Shown in pieces: positions 44,710-53,799 of a DNA stretch of 64,000 nucleotides. How positions within the stretch are numbered: the first letter of the stretch is position 1; each line of letters starts with the position of its first letter. This DNA comes from Bacillota bacterium (GTDB lineage Bacteria > Bacillota > SHA-98 > Ch115). The notes beneath the pieces are model-generated. The model saw nothing but the letters and a program-made list of their open reading frames with translations. It did no database searches and was not told the origin of the DNA. A program made the translations under genes and the position numbers. The DNA is taken from positions 124,001 through 188,000 of the forward strand of contig JABLXA010000008.1 of the NCBI GenBank assembly GCA_013178415.1. Reading direction: 5' to 3'.

Positions 44710-45495
44710 ATGAGAATGTACATTTGCACTGACCTTGAGGGGGTCGCCTGTGTTGCAGGCGAGGCCGATAAGCCACTCTTCCCAGGCAGCAAGCAGTATG
44801 AATTCGCCCGAAAAGAACTCACAAGGGAAGTAAACGCTGCCATTCGCGCCCTGAAGGAGTCTGGGGTCCATGAGATAATTGTGGAAGATGGGCATGGAGA
44901 TGGAACCGAAGTCCTTATTTACGACGAGCTTCTCGAAGGCGTGAAAATTCTTTTAGGCGTCCCAAGGCCGAGGCAATTTCCACCCCTTGACAGCTCATTC
45001 GCCGGTGTGCTGCTTATCGGTTATCACCCGATGGCGGGCAGTGAGCGGGGGGTGCTGGCGCACAGCTATTCCTCCAGGTCCATACAGGACATGTGGCTCA
45101 ATGGGCGTCGTATCGGCGAGATCGGGTTGACTGCTTTCCAGGCAGGTTCCCTTGGTATACCTGTTATATTTATCTCGAGCTGTTCAAAGGGGGTGGAGGA
45201 GGCCAGAGAATTTTTGCCAGATGTAGAAACGGTAATAACTAAAGAGGGTTTTGGCAGGAATTGTGTTCTATCTTTTCACCCTTCGGATGTCGAACGATCC
45301 ATCTATACCGGGGTGAAGAGGGCTGTTTCTCGACTCGATGACTTCAAACCCTTGAAGCTTGATCCTCCTTTTGAGCTGAAGATCGAATACAAGCTCGAGT
45401 CGTCGGCCGAGGCTGAAGCTCGGAAACCGAATGCCATTCGTCTGGATGCCAGGACCATTGTCCGGCGGGCAAATGATCTATTTGATCTGATATAG
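44710..45495 (+). CDS. M55 family D-aminopeptidase (DppA-like)
   Basis: A zinc peptidase of about 261 residues, close to the DppA length. The start at MRMYICTDLEGVACV (44710) is preferred since AAGAGAAGG lies about eight bases upstream and the family begins here; an earlier in-frame start would add 23 unlike residues. Metal ligands are the Asp and Glu of TDLEG, His in DGHGDG and His in GYHPMAG, with AHSYSS following. It hydrolyses N-terminal D-amino acid peptides. It follows the family 5 binding protein directly, so the pair may import and digest D-amino acid peptides. Confidence 0.9.
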   Translation: MRMYICTDLEGVACVAGEADKPLFPGSKQYEFARKELTREVNAAIRALKESGVHEIIVEDGHGDGTEVLIYDELLEGVKILLGVPRPRQFPPLDSSFAGVLLIGYHPMAGSERGVLAHSYSSRSIQDMWLNGRRIGEIGLTAFQAGSLGIPVIFISSCSKGVEEAREFLPDVETVITKEGFGRNCVLSFHPSDVERSIYTGVKRAVSRLDDFKPLKLDPPFELKIEYKLESSAEAEARKPNAIRLDARTIVRRANDLFDLI

Positions 45496-45741
45496 TTGTC
45501 ATTTAGATTCTTGATTATTGCGCAAAAGACTTGCCATTCCAGGAGGATTTTTTGAAGGAATCGCGAAGAAGTCATTCAGTTGAACGTTTGAATAGTAGCT
45601 AGAGAGGGCCTACGTAATGAAGGAGGCGCAATGAGCTGGAGCGGGATTCGTGGTAGGCTGGAGGGGACACTGCGACAATTCTGTAAAACAGCGACACCTT
45701 GATAAGAAGATATATCAGCGAGAATATGAGGTGAATGCATC

Positions 45742-46614
45742 ATGATCATCGACGCGCACAATCATCCAGACTGGCATGGGCATGACCTGGCGAGATTTCT
45801 CGCCAATATGGAAAAGTACAATATCGATAAGACGTGGCTTCTGAGCTGGGAAGCTCCAAGCGATGAATATGATCCCAGTTACAACTATGCGATCCCGTAT
45901 GTCGGCCCTGGTGGCCCTATACCTTTCGCCCGGTGCCTTTCTTATGCAGAACGTGCTCCCGGGAAATTTGTGCTGGGATATGCACCTGACCCGCGGCGTC
46001 CTGAGGCTATCGACCAGCTGCAGGCAGCTGTTGAGATCTATGGGGTGCGCCTGTATGGAGAGCTGAAATTACGCATGACCTATGATAACCCTGATGCCCT
46101 GAGAATGTTCCGCTTCTGTGGGCAAAGGGGGATTCCGGTCATAGTCCACATCGACTATGAGTTTGACTCCGGCCGGAAGTATCCCCGTCCCAACTGGTGG
46201 TATGGGGGAGGCATCGAGGCGTTTGAAAGAGCAATCCAAGCATGCCCGGACACTATCTTCCTGGGGCATGGTCCTGGATTTTGGGCACATATCTCAGGCG
46301 ATGACCAATACAATAAATCCGCTTATCCGTCAGGCAAGGTTGTGCCAGGAGGGAAAGTCATCTCTATGCTGAGGAAATATCCCAATCTTTACTGTGACCT
46401 GTCTGCCGGATCGGGCTGCAATGCGCTAAAGCGCGATCTTGAATTCGCCAAGGACTTCTTACTGGAATTTCAGGATCGTCTTCTTTATGCCAGGGATTAT
46501 TTTGACAATGCCCATCAGGAAGTGCTGAACTCGCTAGGTCTGCCTGATGATGTGCTGTCCAAGATTTATTCGGGGAATGCTCTGAGATTGGTCCCCCTGA
46601 GTCCAGAGTCATAG
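45742..46614 (+). CDS. Amidohydrolase 2 family protein
   Basis: A 290-residue metal-dependent TIM-barrel hydrolase. MIIDAHNHPDWHGHD carries the HxH metal pair, followed by VIVHIDYE, LGHGPGFW and the C-terminal Asp in LLYARDYFDNA. Asp is placed as in decarboxylases and lactonases. It is followed by a Gfo/Idh/MocA oxidoreductase, a setting compatible with a sugar lactone hydrolase. GAGGTGA lies eight bases upstream. An AACGTT sequence upstream near 45583 resembles the proposed operators. Confidence 0.85.
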   Translation: MIIDAHNHPDWHGHDLARFLANMEKYNIDKTWLLSWEAPSDEYDPSYNYAIPYVGPGGPIPFARCLSYAERAPGKFVLGYAPDPRRPEAIDQLQAAVEIYGVRLYGELKLRMTYDNPDALRMFRFCGQRGIPVIVHIDYEFDSGRKYPRPNWWYGGGIEAFERAIQACPDTIFLGHGPGFWAHISGDDQYNKSAYPSGKVVPGGKVISMLRKYPNLYCDLSAGSGCNALKRDLEFAKDFLLEFQDRLLYARDYFDNAHQEVLNSLGLPDDVLSKIYSGNALRLVPLSPES

Positions 46615-46750
46615 ATTTCTGCCGCCTTGATTATGGCGCGATATCGGCCCGGCGCTGTCGCCCAGCGCAGATCGGGCAGATGACTGGGATCGTTTGATTT
46701 CTAATATAGGGGATGACGAAAGATGATCATTTCGGAGGTGAATGATTTCG

Positions 46751-47635
46751 ATGATCAAGATAGGAATAGTTGGTTCTGATAATTCGCATGCAATAGCCTT
46801 TTCCAAGCTCACGAATGTTCCTGGGCCAGACGGTAAACCTAAGATATCTGGAGCCAGGGTAGTACGTTTGTTCGGTCTAGATGCCGCAAGAAATGAGGAA
46901 GTGGCGCGAGAGGGCCAGATAGACAAGATAGTCGAGAAGCCTGAGGATATGCTAGGTGAAGTAGATGCAGTTATGGTGGTGTTCAGACATGGCAACCTGC
47001 ACCTCAAGTATGCGCTTCCTTTCATATCCGCTGGCATACCGACCTTCGTGGATAAACCTTTTGCCATAGATATCCAGGACTGCCTGAAGATGCTGGATAC
47101 TGCAGAGAAGGCCGGCACTCTCTTAACCTCATATTCTACCGTACGGTATGCGCAGGATGTTGCAGATTTCGCAAAAGAAGCGGAGAAAATAGGGGAAGTA
47201 AAATGCGGTAGCGTCCTGGGGCCGTGCGATCTCAACAGTCAATATGGCGGGGCGTATTTCTATGGGACACACGCTATAGAAACCATGCTCCGTGTCTTTG
47301 GGTATGATATTGAGTCAATTGTCGCAAGGGAAGCCGGAGGGAATGTAGCAGCCACCGTGCGCTTTAAGAATGAACGGATGGTTTCATTATGGCTTCTCGG
47401 GCCTAAGGTAGCCGCAACATACCAGGTAGGGGCGGTAGGCTCCAGCGGGACTCTTTACAAGATACTCGATATCTCCTCCTGCTATGAGGAAGGATTGAAA
47501 GTATTCCTTGAGATGATACAAACTGGCAAGAGGCCCTTGGATAGACGCCAGCTCCTGACTCCCATAAAGGTCGTGGAGACGATCTTGAAGGCCCTTGATA
47601 GTAAAAGAGAGGAATTATTCAGTTTGCCTGTATAA
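46751..47635 (+). CDS. Gfo/Idh/MocA family oxidoreductase
   Basis: A dehydrogenase of about 294 residues with the Rossmann motif KIGIVGSDNSHAIAFSKL, the VDKPFAID signature (in place of EKP) and a C-terminal sugar-binding domain. The ATG at 46751 has GGAGGTG ten bases upstream; the earlier ATG at 46742 is only one base from it. It is shorter than its two paralogues here and the usual GxGxxG is changed to GSDNS, which may alter cofactor binding. Its neighbours are an amidohydrolase and a DegT aminotransferase. Confidence 0.85.
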   Translation: MIKIGIVGSDNSHAIAFSKLTNVPGPDGKPKISGARVVRLFGLDAARNEEVAREGQIDKIVEKPEDMLGEVDAVMVVFRHGNLHLKYALPFISAGIPTFVDKPFAIDIQDCLKMLDTAEKAGTLLTSYSTVRYAQDVADFAKEAEKIGEVKCGSVLGPCDLNSQYGGAYFYGTHAIETMLRVFGYDIESIVAREAGGNVAATVRFKNERMVSLWLLGPKVAATYQVGAVGSSGTLYKILDISSCYEEGLKVFLEMIQTGKRPLDRRQLLTPIKVVETILKALDSKREELFSLPV

Positions 47636-47674
47636 GCAGGCGGCTAAGACCTGCGCAATTCCGAGGAGGGGATT

Positions 47675-48916
47675 ATGATGGAAAAACTCGCGATCGACGG
47701 CGGAAAACCTGTAAGGACTGAACCTTTTCCACCGAGGATAATGTTTGACGAACGGGAAAAGAAAGCTGCGCTTGAGGTAATAGAGAAGACTATGACAGGA
47801 AACCAGGCGCTGGATAGGTACGGCGGCGTGCATGTTGATGCCTATGAGAAGGAAGTAGCTGCCTATTTCGGGACGAAGTTTGCGACAGCGACGAGCGCAG
47901 GGACGGCCGCTATCCATGCGGCATTGGGAGCACTGAGATTGGAGCCTGGGACGGAGGTCATTACGAGCCCGATAACAGATCCTGGGACGGTCGCACCTGT
48001 TCTTATGCAAAACTGCATTCCCATCTTCGCGGATGTGGATTATGATACGCTCAATATAACCGCCGAGACAATTGCAGAGCGGCTAAGTGAGAAGACGAGG
48101 GTTGTCATCCCTGTACATCTTGCAGGGCAACCGTGCGATATGGATCCTATCATGAAGCTTGCTCGGGAACACAACCTTATAGTCATCGAGGATGTTGCGC
48201 AGGCGCACGGTGCTAAATACAAGGGCAGATTTGCTGGTTCCATTGGTGATATGGGGACGTTGAGCCTTATGTCAGGGAAACATATGACGTCCGGTGGCCA
48301 AGGCGGAATGGTCTTGACAGATAACGAGGAATTCTATTGGAACGCAAAGAGGTTCGCCGATAGAGGGAAACCCTTTGGCTCCAGCGAGCCTACCAATTTG
48401 TTCTTAGGGCTGAATTACAGGATGACTGAGCTTGAGGCAGCTATTGGCAGGGTTCAACTCACCAAACTGGCGGACATTGTTGCCAAGAGGCGGAAGACAG
48501 CCGAAAGCCTGAGGAATGCCATGCAGGGTCTCCAGGCGTTCAGATTGTGGAAAATACGGGATGATGTCGATGCTACATACTGGTTCCTGTTCCTCCATTT
48601 TGACTCATCGAAGATGAAGGTCAGTAAGGTGCAGTGCGCGGCTGCGCTTCAGGCCGAAGGGATGCCTGTAGGCGCCCATTATGTCACTGTCATGTATAAG
48701 CAGAAATGGATACGTGACCAGGTTACCTATGGAGGGTCTAGATGCCCCTGGTCCTGCCCACATGCGAGGAAGATAGACCATTATGATCCATGCCCGCAGG
48801 CTGAAAAGGCCCTTGCTGATTACATGACTCTCTATATGCATGAAGGCTGGGGGGAACGCGAGGTCGAGGATGTGGTTCAGGCGTTACAGAAGGTGGAACA
48901 TTACTATCTGAAGTAA
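47675..48916 (+). CDS. DegT/DnrJ/EryC1/StrS family aminotransferase
   Basis: A 413-residue PLP-dependent aminotransferase. The catalytic Lys is in SLMSGKHMTSGGQGG (Lys202), the PLP Asp in IEDVAQAHGA. GAGGAGGGG precedes the ATG. It begins LAIDGGKPVRTEPFPP, typical of AHBA synthase or keto-sugar aminotransferases. It follows an oxidoreductase by 40 bp, suggesting that the oxidoreductase makes a keto-sugar that this enzyme aminates, or the reverse in breakdown of an aminosugar. Confidence 0.9.
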   Translation: MMEKLAIDGGKPVRTEPFPPRIMFDEREKKAALEVIEKTMTGNQALDRYGGVHVDAYEKEVAAYFGTKFATATSAGTAAIHAALGALRLEPGTEVITSPITDPGTVAPVLMQNCIPIFADVDYDTLNITAETIAERLSEKTRVVIPVHLAGQPCDMDPIMKLAREHNLIVIEDVAQAHGAKYKGRFAGSIGDMGTLSLMSGKHMTSGGQGGMVLTDNEEFYWNAKRFADRGKPFGSSEPTNLFLGLNYRMTELEAAIGRVQLTKLADIVAKRRKTAESLRNAMQGLQAFRLWKIRDDVDATYWFLFLHFDSSKMKVSKVQCAAALQAEGMPVGAHYVTVMYKQKWIRDQVTYGGSRCPWSCPHARKIDHYDPCPQAEKALADYMTLYMHEGWGEREVEDVVQALQKVEHYYLK

Positions 48917-48941
48917 AGTATACCTCCATGTTATGGTTATG

Positions 48942-49049
48942 ACAGCACCGTCAGAAGGATAAAAGTGTCAGCGATCTACTCTTGGGATAGTCCCCATGCC
49001 GTCGGGGCAGCGCCATCACAGGATGGAAATGGTAACCGGCTATTTTTAA
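48942..49049 (-). repeat. Tandem copy of the dispersed 65-bp intergenic repeat
   Basis: Read on the minus strand, the unit at about 49048-48985 (AAAATAGCC, TTACCATTTCCATCC, GGCGCTGCCCC, GACGGCATGGGG) matches the units at 696-825, and a partial second unit continues to 48942 with ATCCTTCTGACGGTGCTG. The same two-unit arrangement as in the first locus is kept. Confidence 0.55.
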
Positions 49050-49144
49050 AGCAGAGTTTTCTAAAAAATAGTGGGTATGTTTCCGTATAGTAGGGCAATT
49101 TGAGCTGTGCGATCAAGTGATATTTACAGGGTTAGGTGAGCCAT

Positions 49145-50221
49145 ATGAGAGAAACAATCGGATTTGGAATAATCGGATGCGGGACAATCGGAGGCGTTCA
49201 TGCAGAGGCCATCAGGAAGGTTACAGGAGTGCGTCTGGTGGCTGTCGCTGATATGGCCGAGCAGAAGGCCAAGAAGACGGGCGAAGACTATGGGGTCCCA
49301 TATTATTCTAATTATAGGGATCTTCTTGAACGTGATGACATAGATGTCGTTAATGTCTGTCTACCGAGCGGTCTTCATATGGATGCTTGTATAGACGCAG
49401 CCAATGCGGGCAAGAACATCCTCTGTGAGAAGCCCCTTGAGATCACCCTTTCAAGGATAGATAAGATCTTGGAAGCGGTACATAAAAATGGGGTGAAGCT
49501 CGGCGTAGTATTTCAAAAACGTTTCCAGAACCCAAGCAAGCTTATAAAGGATGCTATTACCAGTGGCAAGCTTGGGAAACTCATCTCCGGGAGCGCCTAT
49601 CTGAAAATGTATCGTACTCAAGCCTATTACGATTCAGGGGCGTGGAGAGGAACCTGGAAGCTGGATGGCGGCGGATGCCTTATGAACCAGGGGATCCATG
49701 GAATCGATCTTCTTCAGTGGTTTATGGGCCCGGTAAAGAGCGTCTATGCTGTCACGGACATAGCTGCTCATGAGAGAATAGAGGTAGAGGATGTAGCAGT
49801 GGCTCTTGTGAAATTCGCGAACGGAGCCGCAGGGGTAATCGAGGGCTCGACCTCATGCTATCCTGGGCTTCCTTCAGTTCTTGAGGTCTACGGGACGAAT
49901 GGCACTGTGACCCTCCAGGAAGAGAAACTTACAAGATGGGCTTTTATCAACCCCACTGAGGATGATAAAACCCTTGCAAAGAAAGCAGCAGAGGAGGGTG
50001 GGAAGACCGAAGAGATAGACAGGTCGGATCCCCTTGCAACAGTGGGGGATAGCCACCTCCTGCCTATAGAGGATATGGCAGCCGCCGTAAGGGAAGACAA
50101 GGATCCTGCAGTTACCGGTGAAGAAGGACGCAAGTCCGTAGAGATAATACTTGCAATATATAAGTCGGCCAAGACAGGTGAGGAGGTCGAGCTTCCACTT
50201 GCTGAATGGTCCCCCGCCTGA
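49145..50221 (+). CDS. Gfo/Idh/MocA family oxidoreductase
   Basis: A dehydrogenase of about 358 residues, a close paralogue of the one at 24834. Motifs are FGIIGCGTIGGVHAEA, CEKPLEIT, and GGGCLMNQGIHGIDLLQW. The ATG at 49145 is preferred to a GTG at 49136 since GGTTAGGTGA lies just before. The two paralogues differ mainly near residues 270-300, where this one has a changed linker. It is followed by a UroD-like gene. They may act on different sugars. Confidence 0.92.
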   Translation: MRETIGFGIIGCGTIGGVHAEAIRKVTGVRLVAVADMAEQKAKKTGEDYGVPYYSNYRDLLERDDIDVVNVCLPSGLHMDACIDAANAGKNILCEKPLEITLSRIDKILEAVHKNGVKLGVVFQKRFQNPSKLIKDAITSGKLGKLISGSAYLKMYRTQAYYDSGAWRGTWKLDGGGCLMNQGIHGIDLLQWFMGPVKSVYAVTDIAAHERIEVEDVAVALVKFANGAAGVIEGSTSCYPGLPSVLEVYGTNGTVTLQEEKLTRWAFINPTEDDKTLAKKAAEEGGKTEEIDRSDPLATVGDSHLLPIEDMAAAVREDKDPAVTGEEGRKSVEIILAIYKSAKTGEEVELPLAEWSPA

Positions 50222-50283
50222 TGCTGCCTGTGTGCGGCATCATTTCATCGTTTTGGGGGTGCACATGGAAAGGAGCATAAAGT

Positions 50284-51303
50284 ATGGGCAGCCAAGAATC
50301 TGAGAGCCCCTTCAGATGGTCCGTGGGGGTGACTGCAGCTACCTTTGCTCATCTAAGCAACATCAAATTAGACCAGTTTTACCTTGACCCTTCTGCCTGC
50401 GTAGAGGCGCTTCGTACCGGAAGAAAGCGAGTCCGGGAGATCTTCGGCGAAGAAGTGACGCTCCCTACCATATCTTGCCCGCCCGTATCCTATGGCCATA
50501 TAGCCTGTCTTGGCGTAAAGGTGCTCTTCCCGGAGGATTCTGAACCCGGGGTAAGACCCATTTATACCAGTATCAATGAGGGCATCGAAGCATTGAGGCG
50601 GGGAGCGGTTTTTGAGCAAAATGACCTTTTTAAACATTATCTTAAGATTTACCACAGACTTCAGAGGGAATTCCCGGATGAGAAGGTGGTCTTCGGCGGA
50701 TTTGGATGGGAAGGCCCTATCACTTCTGCAGTTCTTTTGCGAGGACAGGATTTCTACATGGATCTTTATGATGAGCCGGAAAAGGCGAGGGAATTTCTGG
50801 GGCTCTTGACTGAGAATATCATTCAGTTCATCCATTTCATCCGAAAGATAAATGGGGAACCACCGGTGAGCCCTTACAGCAGCGGCCTTGCCGATGATTT
50901 TTCCAGTCTCATTCATCCTGACTTTTGGCCTGACTTTGTGATTCCATATTGGGAGCAATATTATAGTGGCATCACTACCGGAGCCAGGACCTTACATGTA
51001 GAGAACCTATCTCCTGAGCATTTGAAATATCTTGAGATGGCCTCCATCAGTTTCTATGATCCTTCCATATCACCGAAACTCACTGTAAGGATTATCAAGG
51101 AGAGGATAAATATCCCCTTCACCTGGCGGTTTCCTGGTTTCTCATATCTCAATATGTCCCGGGAAGATATAAGGCAGTGGGTGCTGCAGGCGGTGGCAGA
51201 TGGAGCCCGGGATATTCATACGATTATCGAGAGTACCACGTGTGAGGGCGATAATCCTGAGAAGGTAAGGGTATTCATCGAGACTGCAAAAACGGTAGGG
51301 TAA
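50284..51303 (+). CDS. Uroporphyrinogen decarboxylase-like family protein
   Basis: A 339-residue protein of the UroD/MtaA-CmuA superfamily, which contains porphyrin decarboxylases and cobalamin methyltransferases. Segments VTLPTISCPPVSYGHIACLG and FGWEGPITSAV are consistent, and DPSISPKL marks the barrel. The active-site residues of true UroD are not evident, so a methyltransferase or other role is more likely. It sits between a sugar dehydrogenase and an MFS transporter. GGAAAGGAG lies nine bases upstream. Confidence 0.75.
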   Translation: MGSQESESPFRWSVGVTAATFAHLSNIKLDQFYLDPSACVEALRTGRKRVREIFGEEVTLPTISCPPVSYGHIACLGVKVLFPEDSEPGVRPIYTSINEGIEALRRGAVFEQNDLFKHYLKIYHRLQREFPDEKVVFGGFGWEGPITSAVLLRGQDFYMDLYDEPEKAREFLGLLTENIIQFIHFIRKINGEPPVSPYSSGLADDFSSLIHPDFWPDFVIPYWEQYYSGITTGARTLHVENLSPEHLKYLEMASISFYDPSISPKLTVRIIKERINIPFTWRFPGFSYLNMSREDIRQWVLQAVADGARDIHTIIESTTCEGDNPEKVRVFIETAKTVG

Positions 51304-51368
51304 GTGTATAAGAATCTACATATCAGCACTCACCCGGGAGGTAGCGAACTCGCCATTGAAATTTAAAT

Positions 51369-52583
51369 ATGTCAAAAGCTGGTACCAAAGGGGATAAGGC
51401 CTTGCGAGAACTTAAGTATTTTCTTATAGTGTTCCTTCTCTTCCTTGGATCAGGGGCCACCCAGTCCTATGTGGCCCCGTACGTGAAATCCCTCGGGTTT
51501 TCATCGCTTCAGGGGACTGCGGTAGTGGCTGCGATCTACTTTGCCCAGATCCCCGCGAGATTCCTTGCCATCTATCTTGCGAATGCCTTGGGGCTTAAGG
51601 CCTCCCTTATCCTTGGTATATTAGGGTACGTAATCTACCCCCTAGCGTTCGCGGCCTCTCGGGCATACTGGCAGTTGGTGCTGGTAATGGTCTTCTGGGG
51701 GTTCACCTCTGGAGTATTTTGGACCTCCGCAGGTGTAGCCGTATTGAATGAATCTGCCAGGTCTCGCTATGGGAAGGCTTCCGGGGCTCTCTTCGCGGGT
51801 TCTGGGGTGGGGATGGCGTTGGGTGTCCTCCTTTTGGACCAACTGGTGGCCAGGGAAGGGAGTAGAGCCATGTTCATCCTGTCAGCGCTTCCTCCTGCGC
51901 TAGCCCTTGCAATTGGTTTTGCAGTATCTGCCGGAGGCCGCCTTGAATCCAAATCAACCTGGGAGGCGACCAGGGAGGGAGTCGTGAGGGCATTCAGGGA
52001 GCGTGAGGTTTCATTCGTAGCCTTGCTCCTGTTTGTCAGCGCTCTCTCCTATGGGATCGTCTATGGTGGACTAGGCCTTCTCATCGCAAGAAACGTGGGC
52101 ATGGCCTACATTGGAAGGCTTACGGTCTCCTTTTTCATATTGAAAGGCATCTTTAGTAGAGTGGGCGGCTCAATTGGCGACGCGATCGGTCGTAGAATGT
52201 CTTTCATCCTGAGTTTTATTTCAGCCTCTATTGCGAGCTTTATTCTTGCCACATCTCCGGGGAAACTTGGGCTCGTTGTGGCCGGAGCCCTTCTCGGCTA
52301 TCAGGTCTCTACCGTAAGTGTCAACGCTAATGCCTGGGTGGGCGACGCCGCCAAGCAGGAGCACCGGGCTGGCTTTACAGGGGTGATACAGGCAGCCAAT
52401 GCTCTTGGGGTGTGCGTTGCTCTTCTTGCCGGGGGCTATCTTTTGAGCTCCATCCAGGGTTCGCGCATTCTATTCTTCGCGTTTGCCCTTATCAACAGTC
52501 TCGCCGTAATTCTTGCAGTCGCTATGCCTGAGAAGAGGCGGGCACGGCTAGGTATGGGCAGCGCTATGGCAAAGCGTCCATAG
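51369..52583 (+). CDS. MFS family transporter
   Basis: A 404-residue membrane protein with about twelve hydrophobic segments and the MFS motif-like loop near GGSIGDAIGRRMSF in the second half. N-terminal YVAPYVKSLGFSSLQGTA is typical. It is the last gene of the plus-strand block (aminotransferases, oxidoreductases, UroD-like protein) and could import or export the pathway substrate. The substrate is unknown. The ribosome binding site is weak. Confidence 0.9.
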   Translation: MSKAGTKGDKALRELKYFLIVFLLFLGSGATQSYVAPYVKSLGFSSLQGTAVVAAIYFAQIPARFLAIYLANALGLKASLILGILGYVIYPLAFAASRAYWQLVLVMVFWGFTSGVFWTSAGVAVLNESARSRYGKASGALFAGSGVGMALGVLLLDQLVAREGSRAMFILSALPPALALAIGFAVSAGGRLESKSTWEATREGVVRAFREREVSFVALLLFVSALSYGIVYGGLGLLIARNVGMAYIGRLTVSFFILKGIFSRVGGSIGDAIGRRMSFILSFISASIASFILATSPGKLGLVVAGALLGYQVSTVSVNANAWVGDAAKQEHRAGFTGVIQAANALGVCVALLAGGYLLSSIQGSRILFFAFALINSLAVILAVAMPEKRRARLGMGSAMAKRP

Positions 52584-52595
52584 ACGATTTCAGCG

Positions 52596-52988
52596 CTACG
52601 ACTGGCGCGGATCGAAAGTGGTGACAAATGGGAAATGCCTTGGGTTTGAAGTCGCTACAGTGAGACCTTTTCGCATGGCAATGGCTCCGTGCAAGGCATC
52701 AGCTAGGGCGAGCATAGTGCCCTTACGTGCATACTCCCACCTTATTCCTCCGGCACAGGTGGCATCCTCAAACGTAATCGGCAGGATGTCGAATGCCGAT
52801 AGATACTCTTTTGCCCGATCCTTCTTATCAGGAGGGATGCCCGAAATGTACTCAGCTATCACTATGACCGAAGTGGCTACATCCTCTTCTCCATCAATAA
52901 GCGACAACAACCAGTCTGTGACCTGTTGATTTCCCCTGGAGATATCAATTAAGACAGTCGTATCAAGCAAATAGCCTATATTTCCCAT
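52596..52988 (-). CDS. vapC: VapC-type PIN-domain toxin
   Basis: A 130-residue PIN-domain RNase. Acidic active-site residues: Asp in LLDTTVLID, Glu in VIAEYISG, Asp in ALADALHGA and the C-terminal Asn/Asp region TSNPRHF. Length and motif order match VapC. It is coupled with a VapB-type gene upstream (13 bp overlap). It lies next to another toxin-antitoxin pair. Confidence 0.9.
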   Translation of the reverse strand: MGNIGYLLDTTVLIDISRGNQQVTDWLLSLIDGEEDVATSVIVIAEYISGIPPDKKDRAKEYLSAFDILPITFEDATCAGGIRWEYARKGTMLALADALHGAIAMRKGLTVATSNPRHFPFVTTFDPRQS

Positions 52989-53176
52989 TTCTCCTCTGAT
53001 GCCTTTCTATCGGCGTTCCGGTTGTCCGATAACCACTTATCGATGGACGCATCATCTCTCCAGTGGGGGACATCGTCCGCCGGTAGCATATCTTGCAGCC
53101 CTTTCACCGCATCAAAGCAGCGTCGCCGTTTGAGAGCGCTCTCGATCACCTCAACGACGAATCTGGAGCGAGACAT
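52976..53176 (-). CDS. vapB: VapB-type antitoxin, N-terminus doubtful
   Basis: A 66-residue protein whose start SRSRFVVEVIESALKRRR matches the second helix of ribbon-helix-helix antitoxins, so the DNA-binding beta strand and first helix of about 20 residues are not included. In frame upstream the reading IKIRQISDGIVGRSPRP continues without a normal start codon. Either an unusual start or a mutation is present. The C-terminal part binds the toxin (WRDDASIDKWLSDNRNA). Confidence 0.65.
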   Translation of the reverse strand: MSRSRFVVEVIESALKRRRCFDAVKGLQDMLPADDVPHWRDDASIDKWLSDNRNADRKASEEKWEI

Positions 53177-53562
53177 GGGGCGCGGGGACCTCCCGACAAT
53201 TCCATCGGAAATCTGTCTGATCTTTATACAGGTGGCTCATCCTGCCCCAGATGACGTCAAGAACCTGTTCAAAATCCTGGCAGTTTCACCAACAACCTGT
53301 CCGGATTCTGGACACTCCGCGTACCGTCCTAACCAAAATAGATTTCTTTGAGGCCGTTCTATATGGAAGTATATGATTCGGTGGCTAGAGGCCATCATAT
53401 GGTAATATCCTTTCTATGCTGCCATGGGCTTCCTTATTCGGATCACAAAGAGATCATACGTCCTTCCGATCATGATATGCTGGTAAATATTATGAATTGA
53501 GGGTATAATAATGGTGAGCTCTCTAGGAGCAAACAGCATCGCTATAGCAGGGGTGAACAGGG
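53177..53562. other. 386-bp spacer between two toxin-antitoxin pairs
   Basis: No gene is supported here. A TATAAT at 53504-53509 about 55 bp before the DUF433 start, with a weak -35 (TGGTAA) 17 bp upstream, is a possible promoter. Confidence 0.4.
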
Positions 53563-53799
53563 ATGGAGCGTATAATGTGCGATCCAGAGATTCTTGGGGG
53601 GAAACCGGTAATAAAGGGTACAAGGATAGCGGTTTACTTGATATTGGACTTACTTGCAGAGAGATATTCGTTTGAGGATATCCTCAGAATCTATCCTCAT
53701 CTTACTGTAGATGATATAAAGGCATGCATTGCCTATGCTTCTACCTTATGCCGAGCCGGGGAGATTGAGGAAGTATATAGGGCTGCGAGTAATGGCTAG
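53563..53799 (+). CDS. DUF433 antitoxin
   Basis: A 78-residue DUF433 protein: CDPEILGGKPVIKGTRIAV is the hallmark start, followed by YSFEDILRIYPHLTVDDIKA. DUF433 proteins act as antitoxins of DUF5615 PIN-like toxins. Its stop overlaps the toxin's start (TAATGGCTAG arrangement), so translation is coupled. Confidence 0.92.
   Translation: MERIMCDPEILGGKPVIKGTRIAVYLILDLLAERYSFEDILRIYPHLTVDDIKACIAYASTLCRAGEIEEVYRAASNG

Noticed and set aside
45551-45700. Two very short open frames with good ribosome binding sites before the amidohydrolase
   Set aside because: They code only about 15 and 23 residues, have no recognisable leader-peptide features such as codon runs or attenuator hairpins, and were not supported further.
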